From the NCBI RefSeq assembly GCF_016862675.1, contig NZ_BONK01000018.1:1-64000 (forward strand): a DNA stretch of 64,000 nt, in the 5' to 3' direction. The translations under genes were made by a program, and so were the position numbers. Of the stretch, positions 8,336-17,918 are shown piece after piece (positions within the stretch are counted from its first letter, which is position 1; every line of letters starts with the position of its first letter). The DNA is from Cellulomonas chitinilytica (GTDB lineage: Bacteria; Actinomycetota; Actinomycetes; Actinomycetales; Cellulomonadaceae). The notes under the pieces were generated by a model. The model was not told the origin of the DNA. It was given only the letters and a program-made list of their open reading frames with translations, and did not search any database.

Positions 8336-9171
8336 ACGCGCCGGCGGCGACCAGCCGTCCCGTCATGGTCGACGAGCTGCAGCGAGCGTGGCGCGCCGTC
8401 CAGGATGGGCGGTTCCGCGGCCGGGGCGACGACTCCGAGCTGAAAGTCACGACAGAGGAGCACGAGCGCGCGACGCGTGCGTGGCAGCCCCACGAGCGCG
8501 TGCTGCCGGTCGTCGGCTGTGTCGGGCAAGCAGGCTCCACCACGCTTGCGCTGGCCCTTGCGACGCTGTCCGGTCAGGCGCGGGTGCTTGAGTGCGGACC
8601 GGCGGCACGCTCAGGTCTGGCCGACGCGGCCACCGCGGAGCTTGGGGCCTCCGCCGCCGGATGGGTCGTCGGCCGCCGCGAGGGCGTCCAGATCGCGCGC
8701 GCCGGCGGGGCGCGCTGGACACCGGAGTCGGTTCCCCCTCCCGACGACGCGAGCACTGAGTTGGCCCTGAGCGTGGTCGATGTCGGGTGGGACGTGGCTG
8801 ACGTCCTCACCGCTGGCGGTTGGCTCGCCCGGCACCTCGCGGCCGCTGAGTGGATCGTCGCCGCCACCCGTGCCACGACGCCGGGATTGCGCCAGTTGGA
8901 GACAGTGCTCGCGCAGGTTGGCTCTGGACGCGTCGTCGCTGCAGTCATCGGGCCACCGCCTCGGCGATGGCCACGGTCACTCAACGCGGCGATCGGGCCC
9001 GCCATCAGGGCGCTCCTCGAAACCGGAGACGTAGTGGCGATTCCGCCACATCACGGGCTGGCGACGCGCGGACTCGACCCGACGCCGCTCCCGGCGTCCG
9101 TCCTGCGCGCCGCCGCGGAGATCGCCCGCCGGATATCTGTCTCGACCGACCACTCGACGAAGGGGTTCTGA
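8332..9171 (+). CDS. ParA/MinD-like P-loop ATPase of the conjugation operon
   Basis: 279 residues. The motif VVGCVGQAGSTTLALALAT (about residues 59-77) resembles the Walker A of ParA/MinD-type ATPases but has Ser where the invoked Lys usually sits (GSTT instead of GKTT), so nucleotide hydrolysis may be altered. The segment ELALSVVDVGWDVADVL could serve as the Walker B/switch region. It overlaps the preceding small gene by ATGA and precedes the secretion genes. Such proteins occur at the head of actinobacterial conjugation operons and could localise the secretion apparatus; that role is inferred. Confidence 0.6.
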   Translation: MNAPAATSRPVMVDELQRAWRAVQDGRFRGRGDDSELKVTTEEHERATRAWQPHERVLPVVGCVGQAGSTTLALALATLSGQARVLECGPAARSGLADAATAELGASAAGWVVGRREGVQIARAGGARWTPESVPPPDDASTELALSVVDVGWDVADVLTAGGWLARHLAAAEWIVAATRATTPGLRQLETVLAQVGSGRVVAAVIGPPPRRWPRSLNAAIGPAIRALLETGDVVAIPPHHGLATRGLDPTPLPASVLRAAAEIARRISVSTDHSTKGF

Positions 9172-9172
9172 C

Positions 9173-9457
9173 ATGAAGACCATCGGGGTGATCGCCGCCG
9201 CGTGCCCGGTCGCACCTCCTGGCGCGCAGCAGTACGCCGACCAGCTCACGGGATACGTCCTGTGGGGCGTCATCATCCTGTTCTTCGTCGGCGTCGCGGT
9301 CGGTATCGGCGCCATGGTCGCGGGGCGGGTCTTCTCCATGCCGCACGCCTCGAAGGCGGGCGTGGTCTCGATCGTGATGGTCTTCGTGTCGGCGGCCGCC
9401 TACATGGTCGTGCCGAGCATGCTGGCCGCGATGACCGGGTCGGGATGCGTCCAGTGA
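9173..9457 (+). CDS. Small two-helix membrane protein, VirB2/pilin-like position
   Basis: 94 residues. Two long hydrophobic helices (YVLWGVIILFFVGVAVGIGA and VVSIVMVFVSAAAYMVV) follow a short N-terminus, the size and topology of VirB2/TrbC-type pilin subunits. It sits just before the VirB6- and VirB4-like genes, the usual position in these operons. The start is one base after the previous stop, with AGGGG upstream. Function is inferred from size, topology and position; there is no diagnostic motif. Confidence 0.6.
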   Translation: MKTIGVIAAACPVAPPGAQQYADQLTGYVLWGVIILFFVGVAVGIGAMVAGRVFSMPHASKAGVVSIVMVFVSAAAYMVVPSMLAAMTGSGCVQ

Positions 9458-10269
9458 GCCCGCGCGGCCAGATCGAACCGTGGGGAAGGGCGCGGTTGAT
9501 GCTGTCGGCCGCGGCGGTCCTGGCGGTCGGCTCGGTAGCGCTCACCGGTCTGGGGTTCGCCGTGTACCTGCTCGTCGCGAACGAGCCCACGTCGACGGAG
9601 GCCGCGGCGAACAGCCAGGCGGGGCTGGGCACGATGCCTTCGGGTCCACACCGCCGTGACTCGATCAGTGCGGAACCGATGCTTCAGGTCTCCGCGCAGG
9701 ACGGTAGAGGGGGCGTGCCGTCCAGCACCCCCGCTCCGAGCCTGACTATTCCCGCTGCGACCGAGATTCGAGCCTCTGAGGTTCCGAGCGGGTTTCCACC
9801 CACCCCGCAGGGCGCCATCGGTCAGTTGGCGGCCATCGAGATCACCGTGCTGCAAGGCATGTCGATCCCGATCGCAAGAGACGTCTACGAGCACTGGAGC
9901 GAGCCGGGCCCCGCCGACGCCTCGGACTGGGAGTTGATGCGCAACGTGCAGGCGTTCCTGGGCAGCGCTGCCGGCACCGATGTCGAGGACCCCACGACGA
10001 TGGTTGTCGCTGAACCGGTGGGCGCGCAGATCAAGGGCAGCGACGGGGCCGGGTGGGTCGTCGCGTGCGTCCTGCTCGATGTCCGCGCGATGGTCGCGAC
10101 CGAAGCGCGCGTGGCTTACGGGCACTGCGCCCGGATGGTCTGGGAGGACAGTGAGCGCCGATGGGTGATCGGGGCCGGCGAGCCCCCCGCTCGCGCGCCG
10201 TCGACCTGGCCCGGAACCGACCTGGCGGCTCGGGCCGGTTGGCGCACGTGGATCTCCGAGCGGGGATGA
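9445..10269 (+). CDS. Conjugation-operon membrane protein with periplasmic/extracellular domain
   Basis: 274 residues from ATG 9445 (13-base overlap with the upstream gene); GTG 9454 with a GTGA overlap is an equally good start. One transmembrane helix (about residues 15-45) is followed by a Ser/Pro-rich linker and a globular domain of about 150 residues. The one-helix-plus-external-domain layout matches VirB8/TcpC-like scaffold components, but I see no family signature. It lies between the pilin-like and VirB6-like genes. Confidence 0.6.
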   Translation: MRPVSPRGQIEPWGRARLMLSAAAVLAVGSVALTGLGFAVYLLVANEPTSTEAAANSQAGLGTMPSGPHRRDSISAEPMLQVSAQDGRGGVPSSTPAPSLTIPAATEIRASEVPSGFPPTPQGAIGQLAAIEITVLQGMSIPIARDVYEHWSEPGPADASDWELMRNVQAFLGSAAGTDVEDPTTMVVAEPVGAQIKGSDGAGWVVACVLLDVRAMVATEARVAYGHCARMVWEDSERRWVIGAGEPPARAPSTWPGTDLAARAGWRTWISERG

Positions 10270-10275
10270 CGACGC

Positions 10276-11670
10276 ATGGACTGGGGCGAGCTGCTCAACC
10301 CGTTCACCTACCTCGGCAACGCTGCCTCACACGCCATCGCGGACGGATGGACCGTCGCCATGGTCGGGCTGTGGAACGCGGGGCTGTGGGTCTTCCGGTT
10401 CCTCCTGACCATCGTCGACTGGCTCCTCATGCCCGACCTGCGCACCGCCGGACCCATCGGAGAGATCTACCACGTCGCGTTCTGGATCGCGGGGGCGCTC
10501 GTGGTGCTGCTCTTCATGGTGGGGCTCGGAAGTGCGATCGTCCGTCGCGACGGGCAGGCGCTCGGACGGACGCTGATCGGTGCGGCACAGTACGGCGCGG
10601 TGTGCGCGCTCTGGGGTGTCTACTCCGTCGGCGTTCTAGCTGCTGCAGGCGGGATCACCACGGCGCTGATGCGCTCGCTGCTTCACGTCGACGCGTTCGC
10701 CGCGTGGCAGCCGTGGGCGAACTTCTCTGTTGCCGACATCTCTGACGGCACGGTGGCGACGGTCCTGGGGCTCATGGGGCTCGTCCTGATGTTCGGCGCG
10801 ATCGGGCACGGCCTCGTGATGCTGGCCCGCGCGGTGTCGCTCATCGTGCTGGCCGCGACTGCGCCGGTCGCTGCTGCCGGCCTCGTCTGGGACGGGGGCC
10901 GAGGGTGGTTCTGGAAGGCGTTTCGCTGGTTCCACGCAGCAGCATTCACGCCGGTACTGCTGGTCCTGGTGCTCGGCATCGCCGTGAAGCCAACCTCGAA
11001 CGTCGCGATCGGTGGCAGCGACTCGTTGCAGTCGGCGCTTGGTACCGCGATCCCCGGCATCCTGCTGATCCTCGTCGGGGCGTTCCTGCCACTCGCCCTC
11101 TTCAAGCTTCTGGCGTTCGTCGATCCCGGGACGAGCTCCGGTGCGGCGATGCGCGCAGGGCTCTCCGCGCAGGGCGGCGTCGGAGGCTTGCTGGGCGGCC
11201 GCGGCGATAGCGGAACGTCGGACGCCGCATCGACCCCCGACGGGACAGGGCGGTCGTCTGGCGAGGCTTCCGGCGAGGCATCGACGAACGACCGGTTCAG
11301 TCAGGCGGCAGGCGGGTTCGGCGGCGCCCTGGGCGGCTACGGCCAAGCGGCGTTCGGCGCGTGGGGGATGGCACAGGGCGTCGCGGGCCGTGCTGCCGCG
11401 GTCGGCGCGGACCTGACCAACCAGATGGGGGTGGGCCACAACACCTACGTCCCGGACTTCTCCGGATCTCGCTCCGGACGCGGTCGCGCTCGCGGCGACG
11501 ACGACGTCCCGGACGTCAACGGTGCAGGGCCGGGTGGCGAGCCCGAAGTTCCGATGCCGATGCCGGCGTCCCCGGCGTCGCTGGCCGCGAAGGCGACGCC
11601 GGCCTCGGCCGCAGGTGAGGCAGTCGGCGGCTCGAGCGCGGCCGAGACGGCGGCCGCCGCAGCGGTGTGA
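10276..11670 (+). CDS. TrbL/VirB6-like polytopic T4SS membrane protein (SCO6881-like)
   Basis: 464 residues. An N-terminal amphipathic segment is followed by six or more transmembrane helices up to about residue 290 (ending IPGILLILVGAFLPLALF), then a low-complexity Gly/Ser/Ala/Pro tail of about 170 residues. This is the layout of TrbL/VirB6-like proteins forming the inner-membrane channel of type IV secretion systems, and in actinobacterial elements they directly precede the SCO6880-family gene, as here. The start lies six bases after the previous stop. Confidence 0.75.
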   Translation: MDWGELLNPFTYLGNAASHAIADGWTVAMVGLWNAGLWVFRFLLTIVDWLLMPDLRTAGPIGEIYHVAFWIAGALVVLLFMVGLGSAIVRRDGQALGRTLIGAAQYGAVCALWGVYSVGVLAAAGGITTALMRSLLHVDAFAAWQPWANFSVADISDGTVATVLGLMGLVLMFGAIGHGLVMLARAVSLIVLAATAPVAAAGLVWDGGRGWFWKAFRWFHAAAFTPVLLVLVLGIAVKPTSNVAIGGSDSLQSALGTAIPGILLILVGAFLPLALFKLLAFVDPGTSSGAAMRAGLSAQGGVGGLLGGRGDSGTSDAASTPDGTGRSSGEASGEASTNDRFSQAAGGFGGALGGYGQAAFGAWGMAQGVAGRAAAVGADLTNQMGVGHNTYVPDFSGSRSGRGRARGDDDVPDVNGAGPGGEPEVPMPMPASPASLAAKATPASAAGEAVGGSSAAETAAAAAV

Positions 11671-11687
11671 GAGGAAGGACACGCGAC

Positions 11688-13199
11688 GTGAGCGAGATCT
11701 TCAACGAGTACTCGAAGGCTCGACGCGGATGGTTCCTGTTCGGGCTGACGGGGTGGCAAGCCGCCACGCTGGCCCTGTCGAGCCTGCCGGTCTTCTGGGC
11801 CGTGCACCAGCAGGCCTGGGCGTCCGCAGGGCTGTTCTTGTTTGTCAGTGCCACGGTCACGCTCGTCACCGTCGTTCCGGTGCGTGGTCGGTCCGCGGTC
11901 GGCTGGATCACCTCGACGGCCGCCTTCGCCCTCGGTGGGGCGACCGGCTGGACCAGCTACCGGTCGCGGGCGGCTGTGGGCCGTGCCGAGAACCTCGCCG
12001 AAGCGGATCTGCCTGGCTCGCTGTCCGGCGTCGAGATCCACGAGGGCCCACCGAGCGGGCTCGCGGGCGCCCGTGTGGCCATCGTCCAGAACCACCAACT
12101 GCGCACGTGGGCCGTGACGGCCACGCTCGTACATCCCGGGATCGGCATGCGCGACGCACAGGACCGCGCAGCGATGGCGAAGGGCCTCGCGGACTTGCTC
12201 GATCAGGCCAGCCGCACCGAGCTCATCGACGAGATCCTGTTCCTGGTGCGCACCGTTCCCGAGGACGGTGCCGAGCGCGACCAGTGGATCGCCCGGCACC
12301 GGAGGCCAGGTGGGCCGACGAATGTCCGGGAGATCAACGACGGCTTGCAGGCGGTCCTGGACCGGGCGTCGGTGCGCACCGAGGCGTTCGTGACGATCGT
12401 CGTGCCGGAGTCGCGGATCTCCCGAGCAGCCCGTGAGGCTGGTCGCGGGGTGGAGGGACGGGCGCAGATCCTGCATGCGCTGATGGCCGAGGTCGACGCG
12501 CAGATGCGTGGCGGGATGGGAGCTGCGGACGTGCGGTGGCTGACGAGCCCGGAGCTCGCCGTCGCCTGTCGGACTGGGTTCGCCCCGGCTGACCGTGCGG
12601 GCATCGTCGATGCGCTCGTGGCCCGCAGCGGACTCGGCGAGGTCAACGCGGACATACCGTGGGCGATGGCGGGGCCCTCGGGGGCGGACGTTGTCGCGCG
12701 GCACTACAGCCATGACGCATGGAACTCGATCAGTGCGACGATCAAGCTTCCCCCGAGAGGGGCCCTGCTCGGCGCTCTGGCTCCTGTCCTGACCCCATCG
12801 GCGCCTGGCGAGCGTCGCTCCGTCCTCGTGGCGTACCCGATCTCTAGCCAGTCGAAGGCCGCGCGTCGCTCGTCGTCGAGCGAGTGGGTCGCCGACCTGG
12901 GACAGGGCCTGCGGCAGCGGGCGCGGGTGCGTGAGTCCACGAAGGACCGGGATGCGGTCACTCAGGTCCGTGCGCGTGAGGCCAAGGTGTCGCGAGGAAG
13001 CGCCCTGATCCAGCCGTACGCGGTGTGCACCGTGACCGCGCCGAAGACGGCACGGATCTCCGAGTACGGGCGACAGCTCGACGCGGCGATCCGGCGCGCA
13101 GGGTTCGCACCACTGCGGCTCGACCTGAGCCAGGACGTCGCGTTCGCCGCCTCGGTGGTACCGCTGGGTGTGAGCCTGACCCGCCGTGGTGACGCATGA
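11688..13199 (+). CDS. SCO6880-family T4SS protein
   Basis: 503 residues from GTG 11688, which has GAGGAAGGA upstream. Two transmembrane helices near the N-terminus (WQAATLALSSLPVFWAV onward) resemble PrgI-type small T4SS proteins; the rest is soluble and resembles the N-terminal part of VirB4. In actinobacterial conjugative elements SCO6880-family proteins pair with a separate VirB4-like ATPase, which here follows with an ATGA overlap. The two together probably stand in for a full-length VirB4. No Walker motifs are present in this half. Confidence 0.8.
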   Translation: MSEIFNEYSKARRGWFLFGLTGWQAATLALSSLPVFWAVHQQAWASAGLFLFVSATVTLVTVVPVRGRSAVGWITSTAAFALGGATGWTSYRSRAAVGRAENLAEADLPGSLSGVEIHEGPPSGLAGARVAIVQNHQLRTWAVTATLVHPGIGMRDAQDRAAMAKGLADLLDQASRTELIDEILFLVRTVPEDGAERDQWIARHRRPGGPTNVREINDGLQAVLDRASVRTEAFVTIVVPESRISRAAREAGRGVEGRAQILHALMAEVDAQMRGGMGAADVRWLTSPELAVACRTGFAPADRAGIVDALVARSGLGEVNADIPWAMAGPSGADVVARHYSHDAWNSISATIKLPPRGALLGALAPVLTPSAPGERRSVLVAYPISSQSKAARRSSSSEWVADLGQGLRQRARVRESTKDRDAVTQVRAREAKVSRGSALIQPYAVCTVTAPKTARISEYGRQLDAAIRRAGFAPLRLDLSQDVAFAASVVPLGVSLTRRGDA

Positions 13200-14716
13200 C
13201 CGCGCGTGGGAGGGGCCGGGACGTCTCGCGGCTCCTGTCGGACTTCGGCCACCAGCTTCCGCGGGTGGCCACCGCCGTGGCGCCGGGCAAGGAGACCCGG
13301 TTGTTCCGGTACGTGCCCAAGCGCGGGAAGGCGCGAGCCGGGCGGGGGTGGGCACCCGCGAAGGCGCCCGTGGTCGCATACCAGATGACGTCCGACCAGG
13401 CGCCCGTGCTGTGGCCACTCATCGCCGGCCCAGGGCTGCCGCCGACCGGTGCACAGATGGGGGTAGACGTGCTCAGTGGGTCGGCGTTCTACGCCGACCC
13501 ACTCGGGTGGGTGCTGCGAGACGACGTCCCCTGCACCAACCCGAACGTCTTCTCCATGGGAAAGCCCGGTGTCGGCAAGTCCGCGACCACCAAGGTGTTC
13601 TGCCTCCGGATGACCGACTTCGGGTACCGAACCCTGATCCTGGGCGACCCGAAGGACGAGTACGAGCGGCTGTGCCACTTCTTCGGCGTCGAGCCCTTCG
13701 CGCTGGGGCCAGGGATGCTTGCACGCATCAACCCGATCGCCTTCGGGCCACTGGCGCTGGGCTGGGAGCACCTGAGCGCGCAGGAGGCCAAGGCGCGAGC
13801 GGCGGTGGTGTTCGGGCGATGGCTCACCCTCGTGCGTGGCCTGGTCGGCAGCCAGCGCATCGGCGACATCAGGGTGCCGTTCGGTCCGTCCGAGGAGGCG
13901 ATCGTCAAGGTCGCCCTGCGAGACCTGACCGGCTACAGCCAGGCGAACACGACGCTGACCGAGACGACGATCCCACATCTGTGGCAGGCACTGGACGAGC
14001 CCAGCGACAGCCTGATCGAGGAGCTGCGGTACGCCGACCGGCGGCACTTCTTCGACGAGACCCGGCTGCTCCGCGACGCGCTCGGGCAGCTCGTGTCAGG
14101 GACCCTCGCCGGGCTCTTCGACGCGCACACCAACATCGACATCGACTGGGAGGCTCCGATTCAGTCGCTGTCGTTGTCGCGGCTCGACCCGCTCGGCGAC
14201 GAGGCCGTCGGCATCGCGCTGATGTGCCTGAACAGCTGGGGGCGAGGCATGCGGGAAGTCGCACCCGCCGGCGACCTCCGCATCGTGGTGCGGGACGAGG
14301 CGTGGAAGCAGATGAGGCTGGGCGTGGAAGCGGTCAAGTCGCTCGACGCCGATCTGCGGCTGTCGCGCGGTGGAGTCCGCAAGGGCGGCGACATCCAGTG
14401 GGTCAACGGGCACAAGCCTTCGGACATGCTCACCGTCGGCGATGACGGATCGCAGGCCGCCAACATCGCCCGGGACCTGATGCACCTGGCAGACATCAAG
14501 GTTCTGCACGGCCAGAAGGCGGCGGTCGCGCACGAGCTCGACACGATGCTCGGCCTGGGACAGCAGGCCACGGACGTCATGACAGGTTGGGCGATGCAGC
14601 GCAAGGGACGAGCGCTGTGGCTGGTCGGGGATCGCCCCTTCAAGGTCGAGACCTGGCTGACTCCTCCAGAGCACGGGCTGACGTGGACGAACGACGCGCT
14701 CGAGGGCGCCGCCTGA
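13196..14716 (+). CDS. VirB4-like ATPase of the T4SS
   Basis: 506 residues, translationally coupled to the SCO6880-family gene (ATGA). Walker A is MGKPGVGKSATTK (about residues 121-133), followed by the typical RTLILGDPKDEYE; Walker B is LRIVVRDEAWK near residue 365. These mark the hexameric VirB4/TraC ATPase that powers pilus assembly and substrate transfer at the inner membrane. The N-terminal part is short because the neighbouring gene supplies it. Both motifs look intact. Confidence 0.85.
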   Translation: MTARGRGRDVSRLLSDFGHQLPRVATAVAPGKETRLFRYVPKRGKARAGRGWAPAKAPVVAYQMTSDQAPVLWPLIAGPGLPPTGAQMGVDVLSGSAFYADPLGWVLRDDVPCTNPNVFSMGKPGVGKSATTKVFCLRMTDFGYRTLILGDPKDEYERLCHFFGVEPFALGPGMLARINPIAFGPLALGWEHLSAQEAKARAAVVFGRWLTLVRGLVGSQRIGDIRVPFGPSEEAIVKVALRDLTGYSQANTTLTETTIPHLWQALDEPSDSLIEELRYADRRHFFDETRLLRDALGQLVSGTLAGLFDAHTNIDIDWEAPIQSLSLSRLDPLGDEAVGIALMCLNSWGRGMREVAPAGDLRIVVRDEAWKQMRLGVEAVKSLDADLRLSRGGVRKGGDIQWVNGHKPSDMLTVGDDGSQAANIARDLMHLADIKVLHGQKAAVAHELDTMLGLGQQATDVMTGWAMQRKGRALWLVGDRPFKVETWLTPPEHGLTWTNDALEGAA

Positions 14717-14729
14717 CGCTGGGGGCCAG

Positions 14730-15815
14730 ATGTTCAAGGCGTTCGGTGCCCTGGTCGCCGCGGTGGCCGTGCTGGCCGGCCTGGTCCTGATAGGTGCGGC
14801 GCTGATCGTGGCGATCGGGGCGCAGGCGGCCACTGAGTCAGCCTGCGACGTGACAGGCGTCGGTGCGATCACCGCCGTCACCGACGTGTCCGGACAGGGG
14901 GAGGGCGGGATCGGCTTCGAAGTGCCTGCGCCCGGCGTTGAGCGACTCGCCTCGCTCAAGAACCCACCCGTGCCAGTGCCTGAGCGGATCAAGGTCATGT
15001 ACGTCGCTGGCGCGGATCGGTACCACCTGCCATGGGCCCTGCTGGCGGGGATCGGCATGGAGGAGACCGTCCACGGCCGTGCGCGCGCGGCGAGCTCGGC
15101 CGGAGCGCAGGGCCTCATGCAGTTCATGCCGGCGACCTGGGGTCGATATGGAGTGGATGGCTCCGGCGACGGCATCGCGGACATCCGCAACGACGCGGAC
15201 TCGGTGATGAGTGCGGCGAACTATCTGACCGCGGCCGGGGTAGCGAGTGGGGGGCCTGACGGCGTACGGCGAGCGCTGTTCGCATACAACCACGCCCAGT
15301 GGTACGTGAACGACGTCCTGTTCTACGCCACCGCGTACGGCGGTGGGGTGATCGCCGGCGACCCTGACGCCTGCGGGGCCGGGGGAGAGGGCAACCCCGC
15401 GCTGCCGCCGATCAGCAACGACAAGGTCCGCCAGATGCTGACCTGGGCTCAGACGCACCTCGGTGAGCCGTATGTCTACGGGGCGGCCGGCCCGCAACAG
15501 TGGGACTGCTCTGGCTTCACCCGGGCGGCATTCGCTCAGATCGGCATCACCCTGCCGCGTACGGCATCGGCTCAGCACGATTGGGTCGCGCACGGCAACG
15601 GGTTCCGTGTGGTGCTCGGTCAAGAACGGCCAGGCGACCTCGTCTTCACCGACTCCTACCTCGGACCCAACCAGGTCGGCCACGTGATGATCGTCCTCGA
15701 CCCGACGCGCAAGCTGACCGTCGAGGCGGGCGGCGACGAGGTCGGCAACTACTCCTACGCTGCGTGGGAGACGCATCACCTGTTCTCGATCTGGCGGGTC
15801 GGGGCGGCGGCGTGA
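14730..15815 (+). CDS. Bifunctional lytic transglycosylase / NlpC-P60 peptidase (VirB1-like)
   Basis: 361 residues. An N-terminal signal anchor (residues 5-33) exports the enzyme. A transglycosylase SLT domain follows (about 88-205) with catalytic Glu in GIGMEET (about 111) and GAQGLMQFMPATWG. The C-terminal half (about 230-360) is an NlpC/P60 C40 domain with catalytic Cys in WDCSGF (about 260) and His in VGHVMIV (about 318). Such enzymes cut glycan strands and stem peptides to open a local passage through peptidoglycan for the conjugation apparatus. It lies directly downstream of the ATPase genes. Confidence 0.88.
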   Translation: MFKAFGALVAAVAVLAGLVLIGAALIVAIGAQAATESACDVTGVGAITAVTDVSGQGEGGIGFEVPAPGVERLASLKNPPVPVPERIKVMYVAGADRYHLPWALLAGIGMEETVHGRARAASSAGAQGLMQFMPATWGRYGVDGSGDGIADIRNDADSVMSAANYLTAAGVASGGPDGVRRALFAYNHAQWYVNDVLFYATAYGGGVIAGDPDACGAGGEGNPALPPISNDKVRQMLTWAQTHLGEPYVYGAAGPQQWDCSGFTRAAFAQIGITLPRTASAQHDWVAHGNGFRVVLGQERPGDLVFTDSYLGPNQVGHVMIVLDPTRKLTVEAGGDEVGNYSYAAWETHHLFSIWRVGAAA

Positions 15816-15883
15816 ACGTTGAGCGCGGCGCGGGCGCGTAGTGCTTTCGGTGGGCGAGCGCACGCACACCCCGGAGGGACCCC

Positions 15884-16372
15884 ATGCAGCGCACTCGTCG
15901 AACCGACCCGTACCCCTATACCTGGGAGATCCCCGTCGGTGTGTTCGCCGGCGTCGCCAGCGTTCTGTTCTTCGGTCTGCTGGCCGGCCGGGCTATCGCG
16001 AACCTGTTCGCAGGCAACGGCTGGGTGTTCGTGGCCGATCGGGAGCACGTCTTCGCGGGCCTGGGTGGACTGCTGCATGGTCACTCGGCAGCGGGCCTCT
16101 CCGGCATCCAGCACCCCGCGACGCCGACGCTGCTCTGGATCTGCGGCGCAGTTGTGGAGCTCGCACTCATCGTCGGACTGGTCGTCGTCACCAAGCGAGC
16201 GTTGGCCCGCTGGGGGCCGAGCCGGGTGCAGGGAATGGCAACGACGACGGAGGCCGAGCGAGTGCTAGGTCGTACGCGGCTGCGCCGGGCGGCGCCCGTG
16301 GTGCGCCCGGATCTGTACGGCAAGCACGCGGGTGTCGAGTCCCTGCCGACAGCTGCGGGAACAGAAGCGTGA
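15884..16372 (+). CDS. Two-helix membrane protein upstream of the coupling protein
   Basis: 162 residues with a short basic N-terminus, a first transmembrane helix (about 15-40), an extracytoplasmic loop, a second helix (WICGAVVELALIVGLVVV) and a cytoplasmic tail. It overlaps the coupling-protein frame. VirD4-type proteins normally have two N-terminal transmembrane helices, which the downstream protein lacks, so this gene may supply the membrane anchor separately. That is an inference from topology and position. Confidence 0.65.
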   Translation: MQRTRRTDPYPYTWEIPVGVFAGVASVLFFGLLAGRAIANLFAGNGWVFVADREHVFAGLGGLLHGHSAAGLSGIQHPATPTLLWICGAVVELALIVGLVVVTKRALARWGPSRVQGMATTTEAERVLGRTRLRRAAPVVRPDLYGKHAGVESLPTAAGTEA

Positions 16373-17918
16373 CCACCCGGACGAGGCGCAACGGCTCCGG
16401 ACCCGCGTGATGGGCAACGTGCGAACGAGCATTGCCGCCGGCGCGCGCCGGCAGTGGAAGCTCGCGCGGCTCGCCCCCGCACAGGTTGGCTGGCGGCTGG
16501 GCACCGCGAGCGAACCTCGCAGCCGCCGAGAGCTGTGGGTGCCCTGGGATCGGACCGCGGGAGTTATCGGCCCTCAGGGCTCGGGCAAGACCCTCGACCT
16601 GCTCGTGCCGGCGCTGCTTGGCGCACCCGGTGCCGCGATGACGACCCTGACCAAGGTCGACGACCTGCTGCTGTCGTTCTCTGCCCGCGCCGCAGACGGC
16701 CGGCCGTGTGTCGTGCTCGACCCCTTCGGTCTCGTTCCTGGCCTGCCGGAAGTCGTCTGGGATCCGATCCGAGGTTGCGTCGACCCGCTGCTCGCGGAGC
16801 GGCGTGCGAAGGCGTTCACCGCAGGCACGGTCAAGGGTGCCGTGGCGGGTGGCTACGGCGACGACGCAGCGCGGTTCTACGCGGCGGAGGCAGCAAAGGT
16901 GCTGCAGGGCTTCTTCCACGCCGCGGCACTGTCCGGCCGCTCGCTCGAGGACGTCCTGGCATGGGTGTCGCGCCCGCAGAGCGCCATGCTGCCGCTCGAG
17001 ATATTGCGTACCCACCCGTCAGCCGCACCGTTCTGGGCGGGACTGCTTGACGCAGCGCTGCACGGCGACGACCGCACTGCCGGGAACACCGTGACGACCG
17101 TGCAGCAGGCGATGGCATTGTTCTTCCAGGCCGACATCCGGCGACGGTGTGTACCCGGTGCGGGTAGGCCGGCGACCGACGTCGCCGACGTGATCGCGCG
17201 CGGAGGCACTCTGTACCTGCTCGGTCGCGAGGATCCGTACGCCTCGGCATCTCCACTCATGACAGCCTTCGCCGAGCACGTGCTCGACACAGCGCTCGCG
17301 GATGCGAACACGAGTCCATGGGGTCGACTGTGTCCGCCGTTCGTCGCGATGCTCGACGAACTGCCATCGACGGCGCCGCTGCCGACCCTCCGCACTCGGA
17401 TGGCCAACGAACGCGCCCTCGGGCTCAGCTTCATCTGGGCCGCGCAGACATGGCCGCAGCTCGCGTCCGTCTTCGGCGAGCAAGAGGCACGGACGGTCCT
17501 GGGACTGACGAACAACCTCGTCGTGTTCGGCGGATCCAAGGACGTCGCGTTCAACCGAGAAGTGTCGGACTTGCTCGGCGAAGTGCGGGTCACCCGCACC
17601 AGCTGGCAGAGCGGACGCATGGGCGGGCGCCAGATCAGCTCCGAGGACATCGCGATCATGACGCCGGCCGAGATCCGACAGTTGCGCGAGCGCCACGCAC
17701 TCGTTCTCGCCGAGAACGGATCACCGATCATCGCGAAGCTCGACCGCTGCATCGACGGCCGGGACGGCGCCCGACTGCTCGCGGCCAAGGAAGCCGTGCG
17801 CGAGCGCATCACCGTCACCCGGGGGCGTCAGGTGGCGCCTCAGGCGCGGGCACTCGCCGCGCTTGCCGAGTCGCGGCAGCGCGGCCTCGCGAGCAATCAC
17901 GAAGATCCAGCTTCGTGA
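16332..17918 (+). CDS. VirD4/TraG-like type IV coupling protein
   Basis: 528 residues if the GTG at 16332 is used (41-base overlap with the upstream gene); ATG 16410 would give 502 residues and neither has a strong ribosome binding site. Walker A is GPQGSGKT (about 80-87), Walker B is FVAMLDELPS, and GLSFIWAAQTWPQL is typical of the TraG/TraD family, which recruits the relaxase-DNA complex to the secretion channel. The usual N-terminal transmembrane pair is missing and may come from the preceding gene. It ends in a GTGA overlap with the next gene. Confidence 0.82.
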   Translation: MSSPCRQLREQKRDHPDEAQRLRTRVMGNVRTSIAAGARRQWKLARLAPAQVGWRLGTASEPRSRRELWVPWDRTAGVIGPQGSGKTLDLLVPALLGAPGAAMTTLTKVDDLLLSFSARAADGRPCVVLDPFGLVPGLPEVVWDPIRGCVDPLLAERRAKAFTAGTVKGAVAGGYGDDAARFYAAEAAKVLQGFFHAAALSGRSLEDVLAWVSRPQSAMLPLEILRTHPSAAPFWAGLLDAALHGDDRTAGNTVTTVQQAMALFFQADIRRRCVPGAGRPATDVADVIARGGTLYLLGREDPYASASPLMTAFAEHVLDTALADANTSPWGRLCPPFVAMLDELPSTAPLPTLRTRMANERALGLSFIWAAQTWPQLASVFGEQEARTVLGLTNNLVVFGGSKDVAFNREVSDLLGEVRVTRTSWQSGRMGGRQISSEDIAIMTPAEIRQLRERHALVLAENGSPIIAKLDRCIDGRDGARLLAAKEAVRERITVTRGRQVAPQARALAALAESRQRGLASNHEDPAS

